Assembly (NCBI RefSeq): GCF_000759445.1 | Contig: NZ_JRMB01000003.1 | Location: forward strand, 124,001-188,000 | Length of the DNA stretch: 64,000 bases | Reading direction: 5' to 3' | From: Pseudomonas lutea | GTDB lineage: Bacteria; Pseudomonadota; Gammaproteobacteria; Pseudomonadales; Pseudomonadaceae | Program-made: the position numbers and the translations under genes | Shown here: positions 30,769-41,206 of the stretch, piece by piece | Layout of the letters: each line of letters begins with the position of its first letter | Numbering within the stretch: position 1 is the first letter of the stretch | Notes under the pieces: model-generated | The model's input: only the letters and a program-made list of their open reading frames with translations | Databases searched by the model: none | What the model was told of the DNA's origin: nothing

Positions 30769-31600
30769 TGTAGGCGCGCGTGAGAGTCCCGCGAGGCAAC
30801 CCGGCTTTCCGAGATGGAACTGACACACCCGAATCTGTAGGAGCCGGCTTGCTGGCGAATGCGTCAGGCAGGCGCTGCAACGGTGACTGGCCAATCTGGT
30901 TCGCCAGCAAGCCGGCTCCTACAGATCGAGTAGGCACGGAGAATGTCGGAGACGTTAAATCGAGGCAGGCACGGAAGATGTCGGAGACGTTAGATCGAGG
31001 CAGGCACGGAGAATATCGAAGACATTAGATCGAGGAGGCACGGAAAATGTCGGAGACGTTAAATCGAGGCAGGCAAGCTAGATGTCGGGGACGTTGTCTG
31101 TAGGCGCGCGTGGGTGTCCCGCGAGCCGACCCAGCGCTTTCCGAGATGGAACTGACACACCCGAATCTGTAGGAGCCGGCTTGCTGGCGAATGGGTCAGG
31201 CCAGGCGCTGCAACGGTGACTGGCCAATCTGGTTCGCCAGCAAGCCGGCTCCTACAGATCGAGTAGGCGCGGAGAATATCGAAGACATTAGATCGAGGCA
31301 GGCAGGGTAGATGTTGAAGACATTGTCCGTAGTCGCGTGGCGTGTCCCGCGAGGCAACCCGGCTTTCCGAGATGGAACTGACACACCCGAATCTGTAGGA
31401 GCCGGCTTGCTGGCGAATGCGTCAGGCAGGCGCTGCAACGGTGACTGGCCAATCTGGTTCGCCAGCAAGCCGGCTCCTACAGAACGAGGCAGGCACGGAA
31501 AATGTCGGAGACGTTAGATCGAGGCAGGCACGGAAAATGTCGGAGACGTTAGATTGAGGCAGGCATGGACAATCTCCCCAATCAGAAATCGACGAGGCCC
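30769..31600. repeat. Tandem array: three REP doublets plus 35-bp direct repeats
   Basis: Three copies of a block that begins (t)gtaggcgcgcgtg at 30769, 31099 and 31328 and contains the words gaggcaacccggctttccga and a REP doublet (30836-30923, 31168-31256, 31394-31481). Between blocks lies a 35-bp unit with the core atcgaggcaggcacgga and tgtcggagacgtta, starting at 30959, 30994, 31029 and 31063 and again after the second and third doublets. The 330- and 229-bp spacings differ because the number of 35-bp units differs. No coding signal is seen. Confidence 0.9.
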
Positions 31601-31649
31601 CGGCAGCCTCCGGGTTTGGAAACCGCCAGGTCGCATCAACGTTCGGGTA

Positions 31650-33170
31650 TTACACCGCCTTCGCAATCCTGCCGGCAAAAAATGCCCAGCCCACCAGCAG
31701 CAACGACAGGATGATCAGTGGCCATGAGCGCCAGTGCAGGTAGGGCGTCAGGTTTTGCATCGGGGTGACTTCGCCGTACATCACGGCGCGCTCGAACTGC
31801 GGCACCGTCGTGGTGATCTCGCCAAACGGGTCGATCAGCGCGCTGACGCCGTTGTTGGTGGCGCGGATCATCCAGCGGCCGGCCTCCAGCGCGCGCATCT
31901 GCGCCATCTGCAAATGCTGCAGCGGGCCGATCGAGGTGCCAAACCAGGTGTCGTTGCTCACCGTCAGCAACAGGTCGCTTTGCGCGGCGAGCCCTGCTGC
32001 AAATTCGGGATAGACCACTTCGTAGCAGATGTACGGCGCGATCTCATAACCCTTCGCCTGCAACAACGCCTGCCCGGAAGGGCCGCGCGCGAAGTCGGAC
32101 ATCGGCAGGTTGAAGAATGTGATCAATCCGCGCAACAGATCCTGCAGCGGAACGTATTCGCCAAACGGCACCAGCTTCTGTTTCAGGTAAGTGCCGTCGC
32201 CTTCACCTGTTACGGTAATGGCGTTGTAGTAACGGAATTCCCCGTGAGTGCCCTTTTCCCGCAACGGCACGCCGGTGATCAGCGCCGAGTCGCGATCAGC
32301 CGCGAACTTGCCCATCACCGACAGATACCCCTCAACCGACTCCTTCAGCACCGGCACCGCCGTTTCCGGCCAGACGATCAGATCAGCCCGCTTCGAGGTA
32401 AACGTCATGTCCCGGTACAGCGCAAGTTGCGCATTCAGCGCCGCCGGATCCCATTTCATGCTTTGCTCGACGTTGCCCTGCATGGCCGCAACGCTCAACG
32501 GCTTGCCGGAAGGCTCGGTCCAGGCGTGATTTTTCAGCGCCAGTCCCACAACCCATGGTGCGAGCAGCAGCACAATGCCCGCCGCCATTAAAGGCAGGCG
32601 TGTGCGCAAACGAGGCAGGTTGCACAGCAATGCGGCGGTCAGCGCGAGCGCGAAGGAAAGCAGCCACATGCCGCCCACGGGCGCGAGACCTTTGAGCGGC
32701 CCGTCCAACTGGCTGTAGCCGGAATAGAGCCAAGGGAACCCCGTGAGGAACCAGCCACGGAACATCTCCTGACCGAACCACAATGCAGCGAACGCCAGTG
32801 CATCGGCCAGAGGGGCTTCGTTGCGGCGGATCCACCGGGCCCAGATCCACGCCGGCAAGGCAAAAAAGAACGCCACCGAAGCGCAGAACAGCACCATCAG
32901 GAACACTGCCAGCCAGACCGGTGCTTCGCCGTAGGTGTGAATGCTGACGTAAATCCAGCTGGTGCCGCCGCCGAACAGGCCGAACCCGTATGACCAGCCA
33001 CGCCACAGGGCCTGGCGTGGTGTGAGGTCGCGTAGCCCGAGGTAGAAAAGCACCAGCGCGACAATCGCCAGCGGCCAGATATCGAAGGGTGCCAGGGCCA
33101 GGGTAATCAACGCGCCGGCCACCATGGCCAGCAGGTTACCGGGCCAGCCGGGGCGGGTGATCCAGCGCAT
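31650..33170 (-). CDS. lnt: Apolipoprotein N-acyltransferase
   Basis: Lnt adds the third acyl chain to lipoproteins in the inner membrane so that they can be sorted. The 506-residue protein has about seven membrane helices and a periplasmic nitrilase domain with the catalytic triad in VWPETAVPV (Glu), KLVPFGEYVPL (Lys) and PYICYEVVYPE (Cys). The ATG follows AAGGAA. It is 27 bp after corC and probably in one operon with corC, ybeY and phoH. Confidence 0.96.
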   Translation of the reverse strand: MRWITRPGWPGNLLAMVAGALITLALAPFDIWPLAIVALVLFYLGLRDLTPRQALWRGWSYGFGLFGGGTSWIYVSIHTYGEAPVWLAVFLMVLFCASVAFFFALPAWIWARWIRRNEAPLADALAFAALWFGQEMFRGWFLTGFPWLYSGYSQLDGPLKGLAPVGGMWLLSFALALTAALLCNLPRLRTRLPLMAAGIVLLLAPWVVGLALKNHAWTEPSGKPLSVAAMQGNVEQSMKWDPAALNAQLALYRDMTFTSKRADLIVWPETAVPVLKESVEGYLSVMGKFAADRDSALITGVPLREKGTHGEFRYYNAITVTGEGDGTYLKQKLVPFGEYVPLQDLLRGLITFFNLPMSDFARGPSGQALLQAKGYEIAPYICYEVVYPEFAAGLAAQSDLLLTVSNDTWFGTSIGPLQHLQMAQMRALEAGRWMIRATNNGVSALIDPFGEITTTVPQFERAVMYGEVTPMQNLTPYLHWRSWPLIILSLLLVGWAFFAGRIAKAV

Positions 33171-33197
33171 TTACATTCCTTAAAACGGGTAAAGGCC

Positions 33198-34040
33198 CTA
33201 CGAGCGGTTGATCGGGCTCAGGCGCAGCAGGTGAATACGACGGCTGTCGGCATTCAGGATGCGAAAACGGTACGCGCCGATTTCGGTGATCTCGTTACGC
33301 TTGGGCAAATGCCCGAACGCGTTCATCACCAGGCCGCCAACGGTATCGAACTCGTCGTCGGAGAAGCCGCTGTCAAAGAACTCGTTGAAGCTCTCGATGG
33401 GCGTCAGTGCCTTGACCAGGAAGTCACCGCTTGGCAGCGGCTTGATGTAGCTGTCTTCCTCGACGTCATGCTCGTCTTCGATGTCGCCGACGATTTGCTC
33501 AAGCACGTCTTCAATGGTCACCAGGCCGGCGACGCCGCCATACTCGTCGATGACGATAGCCATGTGATTATGATTGGCACGGAATTCCCGCAGCAGCACG
33601 TTCAGACGCTTGGATTCCGGGACGAAGGTCGCCGGGCGCAGCAGGCTCTTGACGTCGCCGCTGCCGCCGTCTTCTTTCAGAATCAGCGGTAGCAGGTCTT
33701 TGGCGAGCAGGACACCAAGCACGTCATCGTGGCTTTCACCGATGACCGGATAGCGAGAGTGCGCGGAATCGATCACCGCAGGCAGGAACTCGCGGGGCGT
33801 CTGGCTGGCCTTGATGCTGATCATCTGCGAGCGCGGCACCATGATGTCGCGCACCTGCAGGTCGGCGACCTGAATGGCGCCTTCGACGATGGCCAGCGCT
33901 TCACTGTCCAGCAGTTTGTTCTGGTGGGCTTCGCGCAGCAGCTCCAGCAGCTCCTGGCGGTTTTTCGGCTCATGGGCAAATGCCTGGGTCAGTTTGCCCA
34001 ACCATGACTTTTGCCCGTTGCTCGATCGGTCTTCGCTCAT
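33198..34040 (-). CDS. corC: CorC/HlyC-type CBS-domain protein
   Basis: A 280-residue soluble protein with two CBS domains (about 65-190; VRDIMVPRSQM, VIDEYGGVAGLVTIEDVLEQIVGDI) and a C-terminal CorC_HlyC domain (about 205-280) with FDTVGGLVMNAFGHLPKRNE. CorC has been linked to Mg2+/Co2+ efflux, while the ybeY-lnt linkage suggests envelope or metal homeostasis. It starts 5 bp after the ybeY stop. Confidence 0.93.
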   Translation of the reverse strand: MSEDRSSNGQKSWLGKLTQAFAHEPKNRQELLELLREAHQNKLLDSEALAIVEGAIQVADLQVRDIMVPRSQMISIKASQTPREFLPAVIDSAHSRYPVIGESHDDVLGVLLAKDLLPLILKEDGGSGDVKSLLRPATFVPESKRLNVLLREFRANHNHMAIVIDEYGGVAGLVTIEDVLEQIVGDIEDEHDVEEDSYIKPLPSGDFLVKALTPIESFNEFFDSGFSDDEFDTVGGLVMNAFGHLPKRNEITEIGAYRFRILNADSRRIHLLRLSPINRS

Positions 34041-34045
34041 AGCCC

Positions 34046-34546
34046 TTACTCGTGGTCCTTGGCTGATGTTTCTAAAAGAGGGGTGTCGCCAACTTCATCG
34101 TCGGCGTAGGGGTCCGGATAGCCAAGCTCTGCAAGCAACTCTCGTTCCAGCGCTTCCATCTCGTCGGCTTCTTCATCGTCGATGTGATCGTAGCCCAGCA
34201 AATGAAGGCAGCCGTGAATCACCAGATGCGCCCAGTGGGCGTCCGGCGATTTACCTTGCTCGGCGGCTTCACGCGCGACAACGGGAACGCAGATGACCAG
34301 ATCACCCAGCAACGGAATATCCAGCAACTCGTCAGGGACGTCAGCGGGAAACGACAACACGTTGGTGGCGTAATCCTTGTGCCGCCAAGTGTGATTGAGC
34401 TCCCGGCCTTCGGCTTCATCGACGAGGCGAATGGTCATCTCGGAATCAGCAGAACGCTGGCGCAGGCCCATTTCACACCAGAGGCGGAACTGGGCTTCGC
34501 TCGGAGCGCTTGCCTGACTCGCGACTTGCAGATCCAGCTCAAGCAT
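34046..34546 (-). CDS. ybeY: Endoribonuclease YbeY
   Basis: YbeY is a zinc-dependent endoribonuclease for 16S rRNA 3' maturation and ribosome quality control. The 166-residue protein has the metal motif [11 protein letters not shown] (three His) near residue 115 and NVLSFP earlier. The ATG at 34546, inside the end of phoH, gives [11 protein letters not shown]; longer upstream readings belong to phoH DNA in another frame. Confidence 0.95.
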   Translation of the reverse strand: MLELDLQVASQASAPSEAQFRLWCEMGLRQRSADSEMTIRLVDEAEGRELNHTWRHKDYATNVLSFPADVPDELLDIPLLGDLVICVPVVAREAAEQGKSPDAHWAHLVIHGCLHLLGYDHIDDEEADEMEALERELLAELGYPDPYADDEVGDTPLLETSAKDHE

Positions 34547-35555
34547 CGCGGCGTGGTTCCCGGGAGTCCTGAGCGGTGGTCGGATGATCGGTGCGTTCTT
34601 CGTAGCGCTCGTAAGCCTCGACGATGCGCTGCACCAGCGGGTGGCGAACGACGTCTTTGGGCTTGAAGTGGGTAAAGCTGATTCCCGGCACTTCCTTGAG
34701 CACTTCAATGACGTGGTTCAGGCCGGACTTGGTGCCGCGTGGCAGGTCGATCTGGGTGATGTCACCGGTGATCACTGCCGTGGAGCCGAAGCCGATCCGC
34801 GTCAGGAACATCTTCATCTGCTCGACGGTGGTGTTCTGGCTCTCGTCGAGAATGATGAAGCTGTTGTTCAGCGTGCGACCGCGCATGTAGGCCAGCGGTG
34901 CAACCTCGATGACCTGTTTCTCGATCAACTTGGCAACGTATTCAAAGCCGAGCATCTCGTACAGCGCGTCGTACAGCGGGCGCAGGTACGGGTCGATCTT
35001 CTGCGACAGGTCGCCGGGCAGGAAGCCGAGTTTTTCGCCCGCCTCAACGGCAGGACGCACCAGCAGGATGCGGCGAATGGTTTCGCGCTCGAGCGCATCC
35101 ACTGCAGCGGCGACGGCCAGATACGTCTTGCCGGTACCGGCCGGGCCGATGCCGAAGTTGATATCGTTGGCGAGGATTTCTTTCACGTACCGTTGCTGAT
35201 TCAAGCCGCGCGGGCGAATCATGCCTTTTTTGGTACGCAAGGCCACGCCGACCTCGGCCGCAGGATGGTTGTCCAGCTCTTCGACACCGGATTCCTGCAG
35301 GAACAGATGGACCATGTCCGGTGACAGTTCGGTCGCTTTCGTTTCCCGATACAGCCGGCGCAACAGGTTCTCTGCCGAAATGGATTTTTTGCGATCGCCA
35401 ATGATCTCGAACTGGGCTCCGCGATTGCGGATCTCGATGTCCAGGCGCTGTTCGATCAAGCGAAGATGCTCGTCGAATTGCCCGCACAGATTGGCGAAGC
35501 GATGGGCCTCGATAGGTTCAAGGCTGAAGCGATGTGGTTCGATAGGTGCGTTCAA
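34539..35555 (-). CDS. PhoH-like ATPase (YbeZ type)
   Basis: A 338-residue cytoplasmic ATPase with the Walker [12 protein letters not shown] near residue 135 and Walker B region [10 protein letters not shown], the latter typical of PhoH/YbeZ. YbeZ interacts with YbeY in rRNA processing. The TTG at 35555 is proposed because it gives [16 protein letters not shown], which I recall as the conserved start in Pseudomonas; an ATG 26 codons upstream adds unconserved sequence. Its end overlaps ybeY by eight bases. Confidence 0.9.
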   Translation of the reverse strand: MNAPIEPHRFSLEPIEAHRFANLCGQFDEHLRLIEQRLDIEIRNRGAQFEIIGDRKKSISAENLLRRLYRETKATELSPDMVHLFLQESGVEELDNHPAAEVGVALRTKKGMIRPRGLNQQRYVKEILANDINFGIGPAGTGKTYLAVAAAVDALERETIRRILLVRPAVEAGEKLGFLPGDLSQKIDPYLRPLYDALYEMLGFEYVAKLIEKQVIEVAPLAYMRGRTLNNSFIILDESQNTTVEQMKMFLTRIGFGSTAVITGDITQIDLPRGTKSGLNHVIEVLKEVPGISFTHFKPKDVVRHPLVQRIVEAYERYEERTDHPTTAQDSREPRRDA

Positions 35556-35815
35556 AGTGGTTTTGGGCCGCCCGACGGCAATGTGAAGTGACGTGAAGGA
35601 TAACCCCTGCAGGCAACGTCTGAAAGGGCTCACTTACTAACGGGTAAATGAGCGGTTCAGGGACGCTGGAGGGCACCCTGTAACAGACAGTTCGCCAGGG
35701 CTGCGAGCTTGGTCACACGCCGGGGCAGCCGACGTATGGCTGCCTTCTCGCGGGGTCTGATGCCCGGCGCTGCCTGCAGGATTCATGCGTGACGTCTACA
35801 TGGGGGCGTATTCGC

Positions 35816-37144
35816 CTATTGCAACAACGACCCGCGGAGCGAGTGAGGTTGGGCGCTGTCGATGTACACGTCAGCAAACTGGCCAATCAACCGGGGGTTA
35901 TCGCAACGGAAGTTGACGATGCGGTTGTTCTCGGTGCGGCCCTGCAATTCGCCCGGGTCCTTTTTCGAATAGTCGGTGACCAGAATCCGCTGCACGGTGC
36001 CGGCCATCCTGCGGCTGATCTCCAGGCCTTGCCGATTGATCAGGTCCTGCAACTGCTTGAGGCGTTCTTTCTTCACCTCTTCCGGGGTGTCGTCAGGCAG
36101 GTCTGCAGCCGGGGTGCCCGGGCGCGCGCTGTAAACGAAGGAGTAGGAGAAATCCATGCCGACGTCTTCCACCAGCTTCATGGTCTGCAGGTGATCCTTC
36201 TCGGTTTCGCCCGGGAAGCCGACGATGAAGTCGGAGCTGATGCAGATATCCGGCACCGCTGCGCGCAGCTTGCGCAGACGCGACTTGTATTCAAGGACGG
36301 TGTGGTTGCGTTTCATCGCTGCCAGAATTCGGTCGGAGCCAGACTGCACGGGCAGGTGCAGGTGCTTGACCAACTCCGGCACGTCGGCGTGAGCCTGAAT
36401 AAGGCTGTCGGAGAACTCCAATGGGTGCGAGGTGGTGTAGCGAATGCGGTCGATGCCGTCGATGGCTGCGACCACGCGGATCAGTTCGGCAAGGTCCGCC
36501 AGCCGACCGTCGTGGGTCGTGCCGCGGTAGCCGTTGACGTTCTGGCCCAGCAGGGTCACTTCGCGCACGCCGTTTTCAGCCAGGTGGAAAACCTCGCTGA
36601 TGACGTCGTCGAACGGCCGGCTGACTTCTTCGCCGCGGGTGTAAGGCACCACGCAGAAGGTGCAGTACTTGCTGCAGCCTTCCATGACCGACACATACGC
36701 AGTCGGGCCATCGACGCGGGGCTCGGGCAGGTGGTCGAACTTTTCGATTTCCGGGAACGACACATCGACCTGCGGCAGGCGCGTGATGCGTGCCGCGTCG
36801 ATCATTTCCGGGAGGCGGTGAAGGGTCTGCGGACCGAAGACTACGTCAACGTAGGGCGCGCGATCGCGGATGGCCGCGCCTTCCTGGCTCGCCACGCAGC
36901 CCCCGACGGCAATGACCATCTCGGGGTTCGCCAGCTTGAGTTCACGCCAGCGGCCAAGCTGGGAGTACACGCGGTCCTGCGCCCGCTCACGGATCGAGCA
37001 GGTGTTGAGCAGGATGACGTCGGCGTCTTCTGCCCGTGCGGTGACTTCCAGTGCTTGATGTTCGCCCAGCAGATCGACCATGCGCGAGCTGTCGTACTCG
37101 TTCATCTGGCAACCGTGGGTTTCGATGTAAAGCTTCTTGGCCAT
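35816..37144 (-). CDS. miaB: tRNA-2-methylthio-N6-dimethylallyladenosine synthase
   Basis: MiaB adds the methylthio group to i6A37 of tRNAs reading UNN codons. The 442-residue protein starts with the auxiliary cluster cysteines in [21 protein letters not shown] and [10 protein letters not shown], has the radical [18 protein letters not shown] and ends in a TRAM domain (about 375-440). It is 260 bp upstream of phoH on the same strand. The gap 35556-35815 holds nothing clear. Confidence 0.96.
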   Translation of the reverse strand: MAKKLYIETHGCQMNEYDSSRMVDLLGEHQALEVTARAEDADVILLNTCSIRERAQDRVYSQLGRWRELKLANPEMVIAVGGCVASQEGAAIRDRAPYVDVVFGPQTLHRLPEMIDAARITRLPQVDVSFPEIEKFDHLPEPRVDGPTAYVSVMEGCSKYCTFCVVPYTRGEEVSRPFDDVISEVFHLAENGVREVTLLGQNVNGYRGTTHDGRLADLAELIRVVAAIDGIDRIRYTTSHPLEFSDSLIQAHADVPELVKHLHLPVQSGSDRILAAMKRNHTVLEYKSRLRKLRAAVPDICISSDFIVGFPGETEKDHLQTMKLVEDVGMDFSYSFVYSARPGTPAADLPDDTPEEVKKERLKQLQDLINRQGLEISRRMAGTVQRILVTDYSKKDPGELQGRTENNRIVNFRCDNPRLIGQFADVYIDSAQPHSLRGSLLQ

Positions 37145-37273
37145 GCGGGTTCATCAGGTGATTCAAAGAACCGCGCATTATAGGGATGCGGGCCCCGGGT
37201 TCCTAGCGTCGTCTAACGAGCGGCATGCTATAGTTCGCGCCCTTTTCAAAACGCTGATCACTGCCTGCCTGTT

Positions 37274-37600
37274 ATGACCAAACGCGAAGCTCCAATCTAC
37301 AAGGTGATTTTTCTCAACCAGGGACAGGTGTTCGAAATGTACGCCAAACAGATCTATCAGAGTGATCTGTGGGGTTTTCTGGAAGTGGAAGAATTCGTCT
37401 TCGGCGAGCGCACGACCGTGGTAGTCGACCCCAGCGAAGAGAAGCTCAAAGCTCAATTTGATGGCGTGGTGCGCAGCTTTGTCCCGATGCACTCGATTGT
37501 GCGCATCGATGAAGTGGAGCGAATGGGCACAGCGAAAATCAGCGAAGCGCGCCACACCGGTAACGTCATGCCGTTCCCGATGCCGATGCCGGACAAGTAA
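37274..37600 (+). CDS. DUF1820 family protein
   Basis: A 108-residue protein of the DUF1820 family, typical of Pseudomonas and relatives, with IYKVIFLNQGQVFEMYAKQI near the start and FVPMHSIVRIDEVERMG towards the end. Function is unknown. It is divergent from miaB and convergent with the Sel1 gene. Confidence 0.88.
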   Translation: MTKREAPIYKVIFLNQGQVFEMYAKQIYQSDLWGFLEVEEFVFGERTTVVVDPSEEKLKAQFDGVVRSFVPMHSIVRIDEVERMGTAKISEARHTGNVMPFPMPMPDK

Positions 37601-37624
37601 CCGGCTTCAGAGAGCTGATTGCGC

Positions 37625-38194
37625 TCAGGGCTTGGTGGCGCTGTCGGCAGGGAAGGGCGCAAATGGCGTGCGTCCTTCAGCGGTTTGCAACTCCAGCAGG
37701 TATTTGCGGAAGATCTGCCCCAGCACCTGCGTAGCGACGTCCAGGTCTTCGCGCTTCATTTGCGCAGACACTTCGTCTGCTTGATCCAGCGCATCTTCCG
37801 AACCGTTGACCGCCGCCATCTTCAGCACGATGTACGCCTGAATGTTATTGGCCTGCACGCCTTCGCCCCGGAAAAACATCAAGCCGAGCTGATACTGCGC
37901 CTGGGCGTGGCCTTGCAAGGATGCCTGCTCGAAGTAATTGAGGGCCTGGGGTAAATCGCGCGGCGCGTTTTTACCCTCGTAGTAAAACTCCCCCAACTCG
38001 TATTGCGCCTGCGCATCCCCGCCCTGAGCCGCCTGCTGGCAGGCCGACAACGCTGCTGGCAGGTTGTCTGGCTGGGCATTGAGGGTGCAACGACCCACCG
38101 CTGGGATCAACAACGAGTTGCCACCTGCATTTGCCAGCAGGGGATGAAGAAGCAACAGGCAGCCCAATGCAAGGGTGCGGCCGGTGCGGTTCAT
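37625..38194 (-). CDS. Sel1-repeat (SLR) periplasmic protein
   Basis: A 189-residue protein with a signal peptide (residues 1-23, ending ANA) and two to three Sel1-like repeats: AALSACQQAAQGGDAQAQYELG, followed by PQALNYFEQASLQGHAQAQYQLG. Such repeats mediate protein binding in the envelope. The ATG at 38194 is chosen because the signal peptide starts there. The gene is 24 bp from the convergent DUF1820 gene. Confidence 0.85.
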   Translation of the reverse strand: MNRTGRTLALGCLLLLHPLLANAGGNSLLIPAVGRCTLNAQPDNLPAALSACQQAAQGGDAQAQYELGEFYYEGKNAPRDLPQALNYFEQASLQGHAQAQYQLGLMFFRGEGVQANNIQAYIVLKMAAVNGSEDALDQADEVSAQMKREDLDVATQVLGQIFRKYLLELQTAEGRTPFAPFPADSATKP

Positions 38195-38355
38195 GGAAGT
38201 CGATTTACCTCTGAAAAAGGTGCGGGCATGCCCGTCCAGCGAGATGTGCTGGCTGCGCATTATGAAATAAGCGGGGGCCACCTTACAAAGTCTTTACTGA
38301 TTTTCTGCTGCGCGGGCTTCATCGGCCTGCTTTCAGGGAGGTTAGCCATGAGTGC

Positions 38356-38379
38356 CCGGGCGGCATCCGTTCCGCCCGG
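38356..38379. terminator. GC-rich hairpin after hemL
   Basis: A perfect 8-bp stem ccgggcgg/ccgcccgg with an 8-base loop lies 6 bp after the hemL stop on the minus strand. The following bases are not T-rich, so it may be a weak or Rho-assisted end. Confidence 0.4.
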
Positions 38380-38385
38380 TCTGCG

Positions 38386-39669
38386 TTATTTCAGTTGGGC
38401 GAACGCTTTCTCGGCAGCATCCAGCGTCAATTGCAGCTCGGCATCGCCGTGGGCAATCGAGGTGAAACCGGCTTCGAATGCGCTTGGCGCCAGGTACACG
38501 CCGCCTTCCAGCATGAGGTGGAAGAACTGCTTGAAGCGGCTGGCGTCGCTGGTCATCACGTCCTGGAACGTCACGATCTCTTTGGCATCGCTGAAGTACA
38601 AGCCGAACATGCCGCCCGCCTGGGTGGTCACGAACGGGATGCCGGCTGCGTCGGCCCGCTGTTGCAGGCCTTCGAGCAGGCGCGTGGTGAACGCGCTCAG
38701 TTCGTCGTGGAAACCCGGACGGCTGATCAGGCGCAGCGTGGTCAGACCCGCCGCCATCGCCAACGGGTTACCCGACAGCGTACCGGCCTGATACACAGGA
38801 CCCAGCGGCGCGATGTGCGACATGATTTCGCGCTTGCCGCCGAAGCAACCGACCGGCATGCCGCCGCCGATGATCTTGCCGAAGGTGCTCAGGTCTGGCG
38901 TTACGCCGTAGTAAGCCTGCGCACCGCCAAGGGCAACGCGGAAGCCGGTCATGACTTCGTCGAAAATCAGCACCACGCCATGTTCGTCACACGCTTCGCG
39001 CAGGCCCTGCAGAAAGCCCGGCGCAGGCGGTACACAGTTCATGTTGCCCGCAACCGGCTCAACGATAATGCACGCCACCTCCTGACCGACGTCGGCGAGC
39101 ATGGTCTTGACCGCCTCGATGTCGTTGAACGGCAGGGTCAGCGTGTGCTTGGCGAAGGCTGCGGGAACACCCGGCGAACTCGGCACGCCCAGGGTCAGCG
39201 CGCCCGAACCGGCCTTTACCAGCAAGCTGTCAGAGTGCCCGTGATAGCAGCCCTCGAACTTGATGATGCTGTCGCGACCGGTAAAGCCGCGCGCCAGACG
39301 GATCGCGCTCATGGTGGCTTCGGTACCGGAGCTGACCATGCGGACCATCTCCATCGACGGCACGATCGAGCAGACCAGGTCGGCCATCTCGGTTTCCATC
39401 TCGGTCGGAGCGCCATACGACAGACCGTGCTCCAGTTGCTTGCGCACGGCATCCAATACGTCCGGGTGGCTGTGGCCCAGAATCATCGGGCCCCACGAGC
39501 CGACGTAGTCAACGTAACGCTTGTCGTCTTCATCAGTGACGTAGGCGCCGACGGCGTGCTTGAAGAACAGGGGCGTGCCGCCGACGCTTTTGAAAGCGCG
39601 GACCGGAGAATTGACGCCGCCAGGGATGTGTTTCTGGGCGTTGGCGAATAGCGTTTCGGAGCGGGACAT
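38386..39669 (-). CDS. hemL: Glutamate-1-semialdehyde 2,1-aminomutase
   Basis: HemL makes 5-aminolevulinate for haem and other tetrapyrroles, using pyridoxal phosphate. The 427-residue protein starts [21 protein letters not shown] at 39669, with the PLP-binding [18 protein letters not shown] and the active lysine in [12 protein letters not shown]. Longer in-frame DNA upstream lies in thiE and is not part of it. Confidence 0.96.
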   Translation of the reverse strand: MSRSETLFANAQKHIPGGVNSPVRAFKSVGGTPLFFKHAVGAYVTDEDDKRYVDYVGSWGPMILGHSHPDVLDAVRKQLEHGLSYGAPTEMETEMADLVCSIVPSMEMVRMVSSGTEATMSAIRLARGFTGRDSIIKFEGCYHGHSDSLLVKAGSGALTLGVPSSPGVPAAFAKHTLTLPFNDIEAVKTMLADVGQEVACIIVEPVAGNMNCVPPAPGFLQGLREACDEHGVVLIFDEVMTGFRVALGGAQAYYGVTPDLSTFGKIIGGGMPVGCFGGKREIMSHIAPLGPVYQAGTLSGNPLAMAAGLTTLRLISRPGFHDELSAFTTRLLEGLQQRADAAGIPFVTTQAGGMFGLYFSDAKEIVTFQDVMTSDASRFKQFFHLMLEGGVYLAPSAFEAGFTSIAHGDAELQLTLDAAEKAFAQLK

Positions 39670-39725
39670 AATGAGGTCTCTGTTTGAATCGGAATGAGTG
39701 AGTGCGCAACCGGCCTGAAGCAGAA

Positions 39726-40352
39726 TCAGGCGGGCTTGAACAAATCGTTGAAAGCGCGGGCGCGGCGGGTGACTTCCTGGGTCGACTCGGCCCCAAACAG
39801 CCCATGCACGACGGCGAGCAAATCGGCGCCGTGGGCGACGAGTGGGGCGGCGTTTTCCAGCGTAATCCCGCCGATCACCGCGATCGGCAATTTGATGCGC
39901 TTGCGCGCCTGGCTGAGCAGGTCGAGGCTGCACGTGGGCGCGCCGGGTTTGGTCTGGGAATTGAAAAAGCGGCCGAAGGCGACATACGTGGCGCCATCCG
40001 CCCTAGCCTTGTCGGCCAGCTCAAGCTGCGCGTGGCAGGTCGCACCCACGACTGCCTTGTGCCCCAGCAAGGCGCGGGCATCCGGCAGCGATCCGTCGGT
40101 TTGCCCCAGGTGTACGCCGACGCCTAGGCGTGCGGCTACTTCGGCGTCGTCATTGATGATCAGGCGGGTTTTGTAGCGCTCGCAGAGTTTGAGCAGCGCC
40201 GAGGCCTCGCGCAGACGGCGGGTCTCGTCACAGGATTTGTCCCGGTACTGCAGCAGGGTCACACCGCCATCCAGGGCAGCTTCGACGTAAGACAGGAATT
40301 TGCCGGCCAACAGCTGGCTGTCGGTCACGGCATACAAGCCACGTAGTCTCAT
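39726..40352 (-). CDS. thiE: Thiamine-phosphate synthase
   Basis: ThiE joins hydroxymethylpyrimidine pyrophosphate to thiazole phosphate. The 208-residue TIM barrel has [31 protein letters not shown] and the phosphate loop [12 protein letters not shown] at 40352 with GAGGCAC upstream; a TTG directly before it is possible. It is 24 bp after thiD. Confidence 0.95.
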   Translation of the reverse strand: MRLRGLYAVTDSQLLAGKFLSYVEAALDGGVTLLQYRDKSCDETRRLREASALLKLCERYKTRLIINDDAEVAARLGVGVHLGQTDGSLPDARALLGHKAVVGATCHAQLELADKARADGATYVAFGRFFNSQTKPGAPTCSLDLLSQARKRIKLPIAVIGGITLENAAPLVAHGADLLAVVHGLFGAESTQEVTRRARAFNDLFKPA

Positions 40353-40376
40353 CAAGGGTGCCTCTTATTCGTGGCG

Positions 40377-41174
40377 TTACGAGCAGAAATCCAGCGGCAG
40401 GCGACGGGGAACAAATTGCCCCCGACCCAGCTGTTCGGCATCGCGCAGGGTGCGCCAGGTGTAATCCAGCGCCAGTTGCACAGCACCGATCAGGTCCTGA
40501 CCGTGGGCCAGCCTTCCCGCCAGCGCACTGGCCAGCGTGCAGCCGGAACCGTGGTAGCTGCCCGGCAGACGCTGACAGGTAAAGGTGCGCGACTGACCGC
40601 CGCGGATGTACAGGCGGTTATGCACTTCGTGCTCATCGCCGTGCCCGCCGGTGATCAGCAAATGCTCGCAGAATGGCAGTAGCTTCTCGGCGCATTCATC
40701 CGCCGTACCCTCGGGCAGCTCGGCGAGAATGCGCGCCTCGGGCAGGTTCGGTGTGGCGATGGTTGCCAGAGGCAGCAGGCGCTCGCGCATCGCGTAGCCC
40801 ACTTCATCCTTGCCCAGTCGACCGCCGCCACCGGCGCGCAATACCGGATCGCAGACCATCGGCAAGTGCGGATGGGCCGTCAGCAGATCGACGACGGTGT
40901 CGACCATCTCCAGCGAACCCAGCATGCCCAGCTTCACCGCCGCAACGGTGGAGTCGTTGAGCACGGCATTGGCCTGCGCCAACACCCATTCACGGTCCAG
41001 CACACGGAAGTCAGTGACATTCACGGTGTCTTGAACGGTCAGGGCGGTCACTGCAGGAGCAGCGTGACAGCCCTGAGCGAGCAGGGCTTCGATATCTGCC
41101 TGCAAGCCGGCGCCGCCACTGGGGTCGTGGCCGGAGAGACAGAGGACAACAGGGCGGGAGCTATAGATATTCAT
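40377..41174 (-). CDS. thiD: Hydroxymethylpyrimidine/phosphomethylpyrimidine kinase
   Basis: ThiD phosphorylates hydroxymethylpyrimidine twice for thiamine synthesis. The 265-residue ribokinase-like protein has SGHDPSGGAGLQADI near the start, VCDPVLRAGGGGRLG, and the C-terminal anion hole GSYHGSGCTLASAL. ATG at 41174 (MNIYSSRPVV). No TPP riboswitch is visible in the 33 bp before the repeat array, so the gene is probably unregulated by that route or starts further upstream. Confidence 0.94.
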   Translation of the reverse strand: MNIYSSRPVVLCLSGHDPSGGAGLQADIEALLAQGCHAAPAVTALTVQDTVNVTDFRVLDREWVLAQANAVLNDSTVAAVKLGMLGSLEMVDTVVDLLTAHPHLPMVCDPVLRAGGGGRLGKDEVGYAMRERLLPLATIATPNLPEARILAELPEGTADECAEKLLPFCEHLLITGGHGDEHEVHNRLYIRGGQSRTFTCQRLPGSYHGSGCTLASALAGRLAHGQDLIGAVQLALDYTWRTLRDAEQLGRGQFVPRRLPLDFCS

Positions 41175-41206
41175 GGTGCGCGAGCTTACCACTAAAGTTT
41201 TTGCCG

